From Sambucus nigra (taxonomy: Eukaryota; Streptophyta; Magnoliopsida; Dipsacales; Adoxaceae), in the NCBI GenBank assembly GCA_949130495.1, contig OX422207.1, positions 832,138,073 through 832,202,072 of the forward strand: a stretch of 64,000 nt of DNA. Reading direction: 5' to 3'. Of this stretch, positions 15,694 through 27,597 are shown piece by piece (the stretch's first letter is position 1; every line of letters begins with the position of its first letter). Under the pieces are notes generated by a model. That model did no database searches. It was not told the origin of the DNA and worked only from the letters and a program-made list of their open reading frames with translations. A program made the translations under genes and the position numbers.

Positions 15694-16946
15694 CTTGATG
15701 CAGAAAATGCAGATTTTCTTTGTGTGGGAGAAAGAATCCCACTAAATTCTTCAATCTCCTTTCTTTATCTCTACTCTTTTTCTTCCTCTCTCTAGTTCTA
15801 TAGGTTTAGGAAATACAATTGGGTGAATAGTGACCTACTCAAGACATAAATCGTGCCTTTAAACAAGATCCCAACTTAATTGGCCAGTATTGCGATAAAA
15901 TAATACGCAACTGCAAATTTATGGTATAATCAGTCAAAAATGCCCAAAACCTCAAAATACAATATGGAACCTTATTTGACTATCTCGCACGTTCCGGAAT
16001 CAACTACGACCTCCAAATTATCATTTGGACAATTTATAATTCATTTTAAGTTCCGGTCCCATTATTAAGTCAAATATCAATTTAATTTCATATGATATTA
16101 TAAAACATAACATGGCCATATTCACCCATGGTTATGGTATACATGAAAACTCATAGTGAATATTAACTTTCTTCATTAAATTAGTACATAAATCATAACC
16201 CAACATTTTATGTTTGATTACCATAACTAGTAAGTAAATATAAAGTATGTTCTCATAAGCGAGGGTTATTACAATAATATTTTAAGAACATCATGGATAT
16301 ACAGTTTGAAAAATAGAAAAATGTGTACCTAAAATTTTTAATTAAATCAAACTATTCAAATAATAACACAGATTATACTAACTTCATTTTTTACATCAAG
16401 TAAAAGCCTTACCAAACTAATTAAGTGAAGTAACTGATTACATATATAAATGTACATTTCTTTTTTTTTTTTTAAATTTAATAACATATTAAAGGTATAA
16501 TGAATATTATTTTTCTTGCTCAACTATTAAAAGAATATTGCATTTGCTTAAGAATGATGATATACTCATTTCCACTTTTACTCGAATTTGGATAATTTTT
16601 GTCATCAACCTCTTTAAGAGTATTCACTAATACCAAACTCTTAACTAATGAAGTTAAGGATGTGTGAATCTTTTACTCTAATTGCAATGTTTATTGGATT
16701 GTGATATACGTTCAGTATGTATATGTGTATGTGTATACAACTTACTTAATGGTGTGAAATTCATTTTTTGTTTTTTTATTCAATCTTAACTATATCATTA
16801 TATGGATTTGAATTGTTGATTGTGATTTTTGTATTTTTGACTTATTGATCCTCCACTAAACTTTTTATTTCGAACCATTTCTTTTATATTTATTATTTTT
16901 GATGTCCTTTCAAATTATATTTTATAAATAATATTATAATACACAC

Positions 16947-16973
16947 GCGCATCACGCGGATTACATGTTAGTA
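16947..16973 (-). repeat. 27-nt border-like motif, inverted relative to 24,213-24,239
   Basis: On the minus strand it reads TACTAACATGTAATCCGCGT followed by GATGCGC. The plus strand at 24,213 matches at 22 of 27 positions, and all five differences are transitions. It may be the end of a repeat family; the class is unknown. Confidence 0.5.
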
Positions 16974-16977
16974 ATGT

Positions 16978-17660
16978 TAAAATTACGCTTTCTGCTCATT
17001 AGATTACTTCAATTAAATTGCCTAACTTTTTCTAGTTTAAACATCTTAAATTGGCATAGTTTAAAATTTATATCATGCTTTAAATTCACATCTCAAGTCC
17101 ACTGCCATGATCTTGCTAAATTCAACACCTAAATTCCTACATCATACATTAATTCCACCACCACACTACCATTAACACATTGAAAAAGATACACAAAAAA
17201 CAGGGGCCAAAACTTGATTCCCATTGGAAATGTAATATTGTCAAAATAAATTTTATCCAATTTTGAAAACAAATTGAATCAATCCATACATATGGAAACC
17301 TATAATAAAAATTAGACAAAATTAAAACCCAATTTCAATCAGTTTGTATAGATCAAAATAAATAAAAAATAAAACAAAATCAACTTAGCCCCAATTTCAA
17401 ACAAAATGGAGATTAACAAATCAGGTTTATAACTTGTCTTTGATAGCGCTTACATTAACTTGTCATGACAAGTCTACCTCAAAGTTACATTTGAGTTCCC
17501 AATATACAAAATGGTGGTTTAGGAGTTTTGATACTAACATAATAACAACTCAACACGACCCAACGATCCACAAGTATACCTCGAAGTTACATTTGAGTTT
17601 CAAATATACAAAATAGTGGAGTCATTAATTGCGTCAAATTTTGAAGGTGAAGACTAGAGA
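16978..17660. repeat. Dispersed repeat, copy c
   Basis: This aligns with 8,275-8,985 over its whole length with small indels, and partly with 6,690-7,600. It starts directly next to the 27-nt border-like motif at 16,947. It has no coding potential that I can support. Confidence 0.65.
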
Positions 17661-19183
17661 TTGTATTTTACTACTTAAAACAATGATCCAAGACACTGAA
17701 AAAACACTACACCATCCAAATTCTAGCGAAATTCCAAGGAAATTCAAGTGCCCACAAAAATTGGTCTCAAAACCTTCACCCTAAAGCTCCACCAAAGCAT
17801 CATTCTGAATTTGAAGACAGCCTGCATACAAAAATTATCAATTATCACAAGAATAGATAATAAGGAAAAACTAAAAAGGAGATAATAATTTAGAGCACAT
17901 TAGCATAATTTACTGCAAACTAAAGAAATAATATCAAATATAATTCGAAAAGCAAGTATTCTGCTATCAAATTGAGATTAATTCAAAACAATTGGAAAAA
18001 AAACTAGATACCTATGACATATCTAAATAAATTAATTTCCGTATACTACAACCAAAATAAATAATAATGCTAATGAAACATGCAAATGATGTATTGTAGC
18101 TGACAATTCCAGACAACCTCTCCCAGCAAAAAGTTAAAAATACAAATTGAAGAAATTTTTTCACATATTTGCATTTGTGAAGAAAAAAAATTTAATTGAT
18201 GTTAGAAATGAAATAAAATATTAGCTTAGACTAAAATTTAAGGGCGGTTTTTAACTCAAAATTTATCAATTCCACGGGATTGGGGTTACTAAGCACACCC
18301 TAAGAATGGTTTGAGTTCCAATTATGAATTGGCAAAGAAAGCTAAGAGACTTTCACCTCGTTAGTTATGTCACATATGAAGAAAAACAATCAACCCACCC
18401 ATCCCGGAACAATAAAAGGCTTCATATTCATAAGCCTAACCATCCTGACCCGTTTTATTGAATGAATGCATCTTGATGATGGTTTTCAAAGATAATTTAT
18501 ATAATGGATGGAGCCAACATGATTGCAAGCTTAAATTATTATTAATGAAGTTCTATATAGTCATTTAAAGGCATTTCCTAATATATATAGTCTCTGAGTT
18601 CCTTCAATGAGGAACTTAAATGGGGTCAATTTTTTCTTAATATTAGAAAAAAGTATTTGGGGATGAATTTTTTATTAAGGTATATGCAAAAATTTACGAT
18701 ACTCTGAAAGAATGAAAAAGGCCAATATAATTTTTGTTGAAGTTAGACAAGGATGTTCTGCACTTAAGAGGTGATCGTGTGACCTTGTGTGTATATGCAT
18801 TTATGTATGCATATAAATTTAGCTAAAATATGTATAATATGGGTATTTTGGGTATTTTGCACCTAAACACATAACTCATCCTAAAGCCGTGCGACTTCAC
18901 CTCCTCAATAGTTTAGGATTCATTGACCTGCTGAGTTTAATAGTATAATTTTACGGATGAATTGGGATTTGATCTCCCCATTAATCCTTCGAATCCGACT
19001 TTGGCATAGAGGTTTGCAATTTTTAGTTTGGACCATCCACCTCGCCAATATATCTATCATGAATAATCATATAAAATTGCTAAATATCATCAAAATGTCA
19101 TCTAAAGGTGTGTTTATGACACTTCCAGAGCCAAGTGTCGCAGATTAAATGCGAGGCATACCCCAAACCACCCACAATTTAAG

Positions 19184-20267
19184 CTAGTAATTTGAATAAT
19201 AATAATAATGATGATGATGGAGTAAAGATACATACATTACCAAAGCACCCATTATGCCAACACATGGTTCTAGAATGTAGGTCTGGGTAGAGAGCAAGGA
19301 AGCAGACATATATTTGTTCTCCTGGTCAATGCAGATCTGAAGTTTTATGCAACGGAGTTGTTTGTAATAAGTGTCGGGTTCATCAGGGAACCAATTGTCG
19401 GAGATAACTTCATTCCAAAGAAAACAGAAATAATCCTCTCTGAGATGAACCAACATGATTGGACGCATACAACCATCGTGATCTGGAAACCCATGTTCTT
19501 CAAAATCCATCTCCAATGAACACTTCAATTTGTAAAACTTTTTGGACGCATACACAGAACGAATGAAACTACTTTTCATTTGTAACAAATTATCTTCATT
19601 CTCCTTGTCATCATTGAGGTTAATCCTCCATTTACCACTACTGAGGCCGTAGTACAACCAGTGGACGTGTTTTTTTAAGTGAAAGAATATCTCTTCGAAC
19701 TCGGGGAGGTCTGCAATCAAACGCAGAAAGTCCCCATATTCAGCTGGGGAATCGGGAATTGATTCAGATTGCTTGGTGTGAGGGTCAAAAACCTCTCTTA
19801 GGATGCTACCTTTAGGTCCGACAGCCCCTCCAATAATATAGAACTTCCCACCAACAACATCTGCCAACTTTCATACGATGAGTCATCCACCCCAAATGCA
19901 GAGCGTTGGTATCAAGTTAATGGATAGTGTTCTACAAAGTTGAATCAACATCCCCGCCAACAAAATATATGGAAGAGCCTAGATCCAAAAAGGTGCTAGT
20001 TACAGATACTCCTTTGGCAATCGAGTCTGCTTGGAGTCGTAACCCGAATGCTCCTTCGGGAACTTTTTTTGTGCATAGACATCCTCTTCCATGATGTCAA
20101 CGCAATATAACTGGATTTTACGGAATAACGTGGGCACTAACACACAAACCCAACTTGGAACTGAGTCCTTTTCATCTTCGGATAGTGGCGTTAACCCCCA
20201 AAACCAAAATGGAAGTGAGACTTTTTCTCCATCAAATCCTTTCATTGCCATAACCTCAAGTCTGGTA
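19184..20267 (-). pseudogene. Kelch-repeat protein gene, broken
   Basis: Two kelch-like segments are readable: DLGSSIYFVGGDVDSTL (about 19,955-20,000) and VGGKFYIIGG followed by EVFDPHTKQ (about 19,790-19,860). Both have the double-glycine strand typical of kelch beta-propeller proteins, often F-box partners in plants. The upstream part (20,000-20,260; IQLYCVDIMEED) is in a different frame. Between the parts are a frameshift near 20,040, two in-frame stops near 19,935 and 19,921, and another frameshift near 19,870. A plausible 3' splice site (CTGCAG) lies at about 20,267 and a donor (G|GTAATG) at about 19,240, so this was part of a multi-exon gene. After the donor the frame runs into an AAT/ATG microsatellite. 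I found no F-box or later exons. The middle region (VHWLYYGLSSGKW) is unrecognised. Confidence 0.72.
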
Positions 20268-22699
20268 GCTGCAGAATATAATTACAGAAAATTATTCATG
20301 ACAATACCATTGTTTTTTACAAGTTATTTTAAACATTAAATAAAATGCTCTAATAATTCTTTATAGCACCAATAGTTTGTTTATACATTGTATTTCCCAG
20401 CAAAATTCCATAATTTATAACCACCGTGGTCATACTGCTGCCAAATACGTCTACATGCCCAAACAACATTAAAATTTTGGACATAAGAAAACAAATTTGT
20501 TACATACACAACAGGAATTGAGGATTACAAACAAAAATAAATAAATAAAAGGAGGGAGAGAGATCATTAACTTTTATTAAACATTAAGATTGAAATAAAC
20601 AAAAATAAATAAAAATAAAAGAGGAAAATAAACATGATTGGCTTACCAAAAAAAAAAAAGCAAACCTTAACATGATTGACTTACAAAAAGAAATTACAAG
20701 GGATGTAGGTTGGACGTGTTCGATTTGGTAAAGAGAAGGAGGATTCTCCCCAACTCTTCTTTCTTAGAAAGAAGGGTAATTTTCCTACTTGAAGTTGATC
20801 CCAAGTCTTGCACACCCTTGGCAACATTAGATTTTTGGCCTAGAAAGTGGACTTTGTCTATAGATAAAGAGTTTTTTTTAGCTACCGCTTGAGCCATGTT
20901 TATTAGTTATTATGAAAGTTAATGGATACTAGTGTGTAACGAATCCACAGCATTACCCTTTTAGCCTTTCATTTGAGAGATATGAAAACAGGTTGCTCTT
21001 AGCCCACTGGAAAGAGTGAAGTCAACCAATTATTTAATTACCAGTTTATCAAAGCTTCGAAACAACTTTGAGGCTTGTGAAGATTCCAACTACCAATAAG
21101 GAGGAGGAGGTTGGGCCTAGAAGAGACATTCCAATTGTTTTACTACAATAGTGTTCTCAATATCCAAACCATGAATTCAAGCCATGGCTATGATTTTCTC
21201 AAATTTCTCATGAAAGGAAAAAACTTCATATAGGCTCATCAAGCTTTTAAAAATCTCAATCATGGGATTCTCCTCTGTTATAAGGGTTCCTCCTTTAATT
21301 GAAAAGTGTTTAAGTCAACATCAAATTCATGAAAAGAAGATCCAATGGGATATGTTTAATTAGTATCAGTATTGGATAATTATTTAAGGGATTCATGTAA
21401 TTTGGCCTTGAGATCTCAATGGCCTCACTTTGAGTCCAAAGCAAGGGCATGAAGGTGTACACTGCCTTAGAATCTATTTCTTTAACCACAAACGGATTCA
21501 AATAGAACCTGGGTTGTTAGGAAGAAACATCAATTATATAAACTATAGGATCATCAATTGGGGGTGCGGGTGGTTGTGAAATAGGATCTCAATGACGAAA
21601 CTCGTCAAGAGTGACTGTACTAAAAATTTCACTTAGACCTAAGGTGTTAAAATTGCTCCATTTAAAATCATTTTCAATCCAACCAGGGACATTTTAAAGA
21701 CTTATGACATCGTCATTAGTCATAGTGGATGGTGTCCACCCTCTTTCAAAACTAAATGAAACTCTCTCGTCCATTCATTTCAAAATCGACCTCATTCGAG
21801 CTATCCAGTATGCATTATTAGACCCATAAAAAATAAGAACCCCATTACACACATTATCCATATAATTCAGAAATAAAGATCACACAATAAATTAGTATAA
21901 TCTTCTTTGATACCAAATTTTCAAATATTGGTATCCTAGATGAATCTGCGCCTAAAACAATTATCTTAATTATATAGATAGTCTGAATAGTAGGTCACAC
22001 ACACAAAAATTCCTTTTGGGATAATTTTATCTTAAGTAAACTTACGTGAACATTCAACATAATTCGAGTCCAAAATCCAAACCAAAAAAGAATGGGAAGA
22101 ATATATAGAAAAAATTCCTTTCGGGCGAAACCTATAGTCAACACTACTTTAGAGACGACAGACCACTACAAACTTACAAAAAAATTAGAGCTACATTAAG
22201 TTTAATACACTAATGTCTTCGAATCATCAACAAAAAATGGCACAGTCCAACTCCGCCAATAGCAAGCATCTCTTGCCACGGTATCCACCGATTAGCATCA
22301 TGAATCATAATTCCTTCCTTTTACATCCGTGGACCCTTAACTCCACAAATCAATAATAGAGAAATAATCCCCGCAAGGTCTAGAGCTTAGAATGTGTTCT
22401 TGTTTTTTTGGATCAATGATCCTAATAGATTCAATGGGGTTGCATGAAATTTTTGAAGAGTTTGATCATAAAAAGAATGCTTAAAATGCTTCAAAACAAA
22501 TGTATCCTTGCATCTCTAACTATAGGGAAAGAGTTCACCTAAGGATAAACATGAAAGATTGTCCCATTTGAAATTAGTTAAAAAATTAATTCACATGTAC
22601 TCATTCAAATGAGGTGACATGTTATTCGAACAAAGTACCCAATCTCATTCAAAACACTTTTAACAAATGATTAAATGATATTATAGAGCCTGCCAAAAG

Positions 22700-22744
22700 T
22701 TAGAACGACAGAATTCGTTCGAACGACATATCATGTCATTCTAA
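22700..22744. other. Inverted repeat with a TTCGAA palindrome in its loop
   Basis: TTAGAACGACA (22700-22710) pairs with TGTCATTCTAA (22734-22744) with one mismatch. The loop holds the palindrome TCGTTCGAACGA. It resembles the 53.1-kb cluster, where CGTTAGAAG/CTTCTAACG flanks TTCGAA palindromes. Confidence 0.6.
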
Positions 22745-23001
22745 TGAACCTAAAAAAATTTCAAAGAACTTAAAAAAAATCAGTTTCAAAATTTTGAAAT
22801 ATATTTGTAAATTCAAACTCTTTGAAAAGACCCCTGGATAAAGTAAGATTACTAAAACCACCTCATAAACCTTATCGGGCAAAATAGCAATGTTCGAACT
22901 TCGATTCTCGCATATAGTCACTAGTTCTTTTTTTGGGTTTGGGTCGGTACATGGATTTTTCAGGTTGAAGGGTCCCCAAAAAAATGCTTTTGGTAAAATT
23001 A

Positions 23002-23036
23002 TTTTTAAATATTATTTTTTAAAAATAATATTTAAA
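23002..23036. other. AT-only perfect inverted repeat (17-bp arms)
   Basis: Arms of 17 bp (TTTTAAATATTATTTTT and its complement) are separated by one base. It could extrude as a cruciform or be the core of a small palindromic insertion. No function is inferred. Confidence 0.8.
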
Positions 23037-24212
23037 ATATGTAATTCAAATGGCGGTACATGTAAAATTGCTACAGAAAAAATATTCCGAAAAATGGGTT
23101 AGGTAGTCGACTTTATGCTTAACCCATTCACAATGTATATATCTCTAACTAAAATATGTAATTCAAATATAATTAGATAATAATGAGATAAACCAAACTG
23201 GTGTACGTAGTAATTGAGCCTTGGGTTAAACCTTCGATTCTAATGTACATATTAGATATGATTATAATAGTTGAATTTTTAAAGTTAATGATACAAAAAA
23301 TAATTCAAAAAATTGATATATTCAACAACTTAAACCTTCCTTTGTAGTACTCAACACATTAAACAAAAAAATCAGGAAAAGAAAACCCATTAGTTCATTC
23401 CATCTATAGCCTCATAATTGTTTTGAAACCTAAGGTGGATGAGCATGTGGTTAACTTGCTTTCCCTGTAGATATGCTTCTTACATCACCTGAAACACAAA
23501 AAAAAAACTATTTAGGACATGAAAGATATCCAATTTAAAATTAGTTCTACAAATGTAAATACCGTTGACAGAAGAAGAGGAGGAAAACACAAACGTTTCA
23601 ACTATGAGTGGGCGATGTCAATTTTAAAGAGAGATCGGTATTGGGAGGCAGTGAACGGAAATGATTATGTGAATGGAATTTTCTTATGAAAATAGAGGCG
23701 GAGGGAGAGACGATAACAAATGGTATTTTAGTGTAAACTATTAATTGTTCCGAGTAAATGAAGTAGATGAAATTGTAATAGCCTTCCTTATCCACTTAGA
23801 AGAGGTGAAGGTTAGGGTCAGTGGTGACTATTTATCTTCGTGTACATAAATAAATAGAGAATCTCAAGGGTTTAGAATGCAATGAAAGTGAATTGAAATG
23901 AAAAAAAAAATTAGGGAGAAGCAAAGAGAACCGTGGAAAAGAGAAGAGAAAGGGGTATACGAATGGAATAAAGAGGGAGGGTGAGAAAATTAATAGGAAG
24001 CCGGTTAGATGGACTAAATTCATTCTATTGGAGTGTAGCTAAAGATGAATTAGTATCTTCGTGTGTCATTCTCTGGTGATCGTCTCTAACTTAAATTAAT
24101 CATATTAAGCTAAATATTCATTTATGATATGCCATGTGGCAAATTAACGTGCTTTCCATCTATAATTTTTTTAATATATATTTCGTTGCTCATGTCCATA
24201 CATATTTTTGTA

Positions 24213-24239
24213 TACTAGCATGCAACCCGCACGATGCGC
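24213..24239 (+). repeat. 27-nt border-like motif, inverted relative to 16,947-16,973
   Basis: It reads TACTAGCATGCAACCCGCAC followed by GATGCGC. It marks a change from AT-rich DNA to a more mixed composition that includes the small ORF at 24,377. See the partner at 16,947. Confidence 0.5.
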
Positions 24240-24376
24240 TGACATATATCAATGGAACTCAAAAACAAAAATATTATAGATAATAACCGAACACGATAAC
24301 ATATCGTAAGCGCATCTAAAGCCACACCACAACCAGTAGCACCACCGCCAATCACCAAAATGTCTAGAGGATAGTT

Positions 24377-24544
24377 CTAATTGTTTATGGATGGTATAAA
24401 AACTGTAGTATCAGAGATATTTTTGTATAAATGTTCGACGGTCGGATCACCGGAGGTGAGGAATGATTGATGGAGAGTGATGTAGGCACCGATGAAGGTT
24501 ACGATAGTGAGGTTGAGGCAATGGAGGCAAACTGAGGTGGCCAT
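24377..24544 (-). CDS. Small ORF, 55 codons, possible membrane peptide or gene fragment
   Basis: An ATG at 24,544 opens 55 codons ending in TAG at 24,377. The N-terminus (MATSVCLHCLNLTIVTFIGA) is hydrophobic over about residues 8-23 and could be a signal anchor. The rest is polar (SGDPTVEHLYKNI). GC content is visibly higher than in neighbouring DNA. I do not recognise the family. It may be a true small gene, a first exon, or a host fragment carried by a transposon whose border-like motif lies about 140 bp away. Confidence 0.35.
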   Translation of the reverse strand: MATSVCLHCLNLTIVTFIGAYITLHQSFLTSGDPTVEHLYKNISDTTVFIPSINN

Positions 24545-26519
24545 GACGGTGAGAGAAAATGATCCTTAGGAGATTTTTTTCTAGTTTTGTTAGTTTAGTA
24601 AAATGTTACGCTGGGAATGGTAAATGAGGCAACCATAAATCTAACCTGTATCAGAGTGAACATAAAACATACATATTTATATATTATTTATGAATAACTA
24701 AAACGAAAATTTATCCACAGAAATAGGATGGTAACAGTAAAAAAATTATAGGATTTAAAACATTCCAAGCATGTCAAGAATGCTTCTAACCTGTAGTGGT
24801 ATCAGTTTCACTATCTCCACGCAATAAAAATAATAGTAAGAGTCAACAGTCAAACATATGCCATTAATGGCATTATCAAAGAAAAGAAAAAATCACGGAA
24901 AGAGATAGTGTTTGTTCATTATTATAAGCATCAATAAAATGCAAACCTTGTCGATTAAAATTGATACAATATCGTCCATAGTTAGAACCTTCCGGGTGAT
25001 GGAGCATTTTTCAAAATCCTAATTAGAGACAAATAAATAATACAAATTGTTTTGATAGAATTAAGATATAGGAATTAAGATAATTGGAGAGAAAATAAAA
25101 GACAACACACCTACGTATGACAACCCAAATACACATGAGAGACAACATTGTCAATCCGTAAATTCCATATGAATGCAACACTAACATTTAATGCTCCTTC
25201 AAGTTCTAATATTCATATCATAGAGTCGTGACTTCAAATCCAAGATATACATCATAACCAGCTATACCGGTTAACTAGCAAGTGTGTTAACCTAAAACTA
25301 CAAAGTACACATGAAAACTACATGCAATAAATCGAGAGACTAGGCGTACACACCAACTAGTGTAAAATAAAGGTAATTTCAAAGAAGAGCTTACTCATGT
25401 ACCATGACGCATGAGCCTCAAACCAACTAATCTCGCATCACTACTAAGCTTATGCAATGCTACACCTGAATACAGACTCATCACTGACAATACAACTTCC
25501 CATCACCGAGATCAAAGGAGACAAGATAAGTTGTAATGGATCACGAACCCAGCCATGCCAGAATAAAATAATTGAATTTGTGCAACGAACCATCCCACGT
25601 GAAGTAAAAACAACAAAGTACACTTGAAGCCTAAAATTTTGCCTGACCTACACGTGCCCTAAAGTCTTAGCCATGACACGTGCCTTGGATTGAATCACTA
25701 ATCACGACTGCCCATTTTCAAAGACAATGACCTGCGAACCGATTCACTTGGAAAGATAGAATACTAGGCTTCCATCCTTATGACTAAGCTTACTTTTTAT
25801 CCTTCATATTAAAGTGAAGATACATTTCTCATTTCTTAATGTTAGTCACTGACCTATATACTCAAGTCTCCGCAATATCCACATGCGATTGTTAACTTTC
25901 AAACCTCAAGATCTTTCTCATCTAGTGAAGCATAACACTCACATAATTTTACCCAATGGACCATCGTTAAAATCCTTAGCAACATTCTATATGATCCGAA
26001 ATCATAATTATTGGACTAGTTATAATGACACCTCGATCTTTCAATCATTTTCCATGCCTAACACCTAATGATTCTCCTCATTAGAGTTATACTAACCCAT
26101 ATGGGTAACACACGTAGGTGCTTTAATCAAGCCTAACACTCCATTCCGAGTGTTATCTCTGAAACCATGATGAACATCATTATGTCCTAAGTCTCCCAAG
26201 TATAAAACCTTGCACTATCAACCTATTTTCGATATTATGCACAAGGGTCATATCTTAACACAAGCGTATCAACATGCCATGGTGCTAACTCCTAAGTATT
26301 GCCACAAAACGATACGACTAAATGACATTACAACATCAACAGCCTATGCATCCCCACAATAAATTTTCCAACTCTCCATGGAAAGGAAACCAATCAAATT
26401 ATCTCCAACGATTATGCACATTCTGGAGTAGGAGTAATCACGACAAAATCCTACCAAGTATAACAACCGATCATGGATGTTAATCATATATTAAAGCCTA
26501 CACACTTATTTTTGAGTTT
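24545..26519. other. Region without supported genes
   Basis: Frames are short and composition is mixed. I see no repeat unit shared with the rest of the window and no element borders until the LTR at 26,520. Confidence 0.55.
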
Positions 26520-27597
26520 TGTAACATCTCATCAAATTAAATACTGGGTGATCAGTACTTTATTAAATTAAATCGGAATATGTAGTTGGTTCATTCTTAG
26601 CATCACTTTCGAAAAACACTTACGTTATTAATCACCTAATAATTAATTAAGGTAGTGTCAAACTTTTTTAATCTTTTTAAATCAACATGAAAAAATTCCA
26701 ACTAAATAATAAACCACATTCAATCCATATGTTGAATAACGAATAACTGAATAATAAACTGAGACTGGATAAAACGCACCAACCTAAAATCCCAACATAG
26801 TAATCCCTGAATAAAACTAAATCAAATAACTGAATAGAAAGAGTGCAATATCTGAGATAACTAAACGAAGAATGGGCGACATGCCCTGAATAAAATAACT
26901 ATAACAGCAACATTAGATAAAAATGAGTGGCGGCGTCTAATATCAAGGACCTACAGCATGTCAAGCTTTAGTGAACTCTTATGTTGGACGTCCCTATGGA
27001 TGGACACCTAAAATAATATATATCGGAAAAATAGATTTACAAGAAACGGGTCAGAGCTTGAGTGTAAAATGGTTTGAAAACATTTAGCAAGTAATTAAAG
27101 TGCTGCAAAGCAAATACTATATACATGTTAGCTTTTTGACTCTCACTTGAGATTCTCACCTCTTAACTATTATGCATGCCTATCGTGCCTCTAAATCATT
27201 CTAGTTAATGTTGTCACACCTAACTAGTCTGTAATCATAAGCCTTCTAAACTATCATGCAATGTATCCACCCGTATTTCCCATATAATACATTATTCTTT
27301 ATTTCTATATCTTCTTATCTCAAGAAATAATTCCTCATTTAATAATTAAGTGTTGACAGCATAAATTAATCCAGATTCCTCTATTTTTATTATCTACTGA
27401 GTCTACATAGTAGAATATATCGCAAATGTATATATGTATTCATCACACTAACAATATATATATTAGTACTGCACCCCTAGACTCAGCTCCTAGTGCATGC
27501 ATACTCTTCTATCAAGTCTCGGTACATCTTGTACTAAAGAAGAACAATTTCTCGGGATCCCTCCTGAAGCATAAATACAAATCACATAAACTTTGGT
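26520..27597 (-). mobile_element. 3' LTR remnant of the gypsy element
   Basis: It matches 44,600-45,535 and 1-820 in order, with its left ~80 bp also matching 29,765-29,899. It stops near 27,597 in the middle of the LTR and passes directly into integrase sequence, so about two thirds of the LTR and the 3' end of pol are missing. The repeat ATCACATAAA occurs on each side of the junction (27,581 and 27,604). Confidence 0.82.

Larger units (their letters stand above)
10025..16273 (-). mobile_element. Solo LTR (LTR A), interrupted by a nested solo LTR
   Basis: The left end is TGTGACAACCCGC at 10025 and the right end is GGGTTATTACA at 16273. Both sides carry the 5-bp duplication ATAAT (10020-10024 and 16274-16278), so this is one insertion reduced to a solo LTR. 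After removing the nested LTR (10,722-14,228) it is about 2.7 kb. Its 5' part, read on the minus strand from 16,273, is homologous to the LTR at 40,431. It carries a palindrome cluster (15,196-15,419) and the conserved hairpin (15,677). No coding sequence is present; an internal region is absent, as expected after LTR-LTR recombination. Confidence 0.88.
16274..19183. other. Gene-free region
   Basis: I see no supported gene. It contains dispersed repeat copy c (16,978-17,660) and a GC-rich border-like motif at 16,947-16,973. The rest is AT-rich with frequent stops. An ORF at 18,957-19,148 has no recognisable features. Confidence 0.55.
20268..24376. other. Region without supported genes
   Basis: Short ORFs exist on both strands (for example 20,694-20,897 minus, MAQAVAKKNSL...). 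That one could be an upstream exon of the kelch pseudogene but has no diagnostic feature. Two inverted repeats are listed separately. The block 21.0-22.4 kb has a slightly gene-like composition and could be an old transposon remnant, but I cannot name it. Confidence 0.5.

Noticed and set aside
18957..19148. ORF of 63 codons upstream of the kelch relic
   Set aside because: No domain, low-complexity tail and no splice or codon signal.
20694..20897. Overlapping 60-67 codon ORFs on both strands
   Set aside because: Neither strand shows a family feature. The minus one might be an exon of the kelch pseudogene, but I cannot support it.
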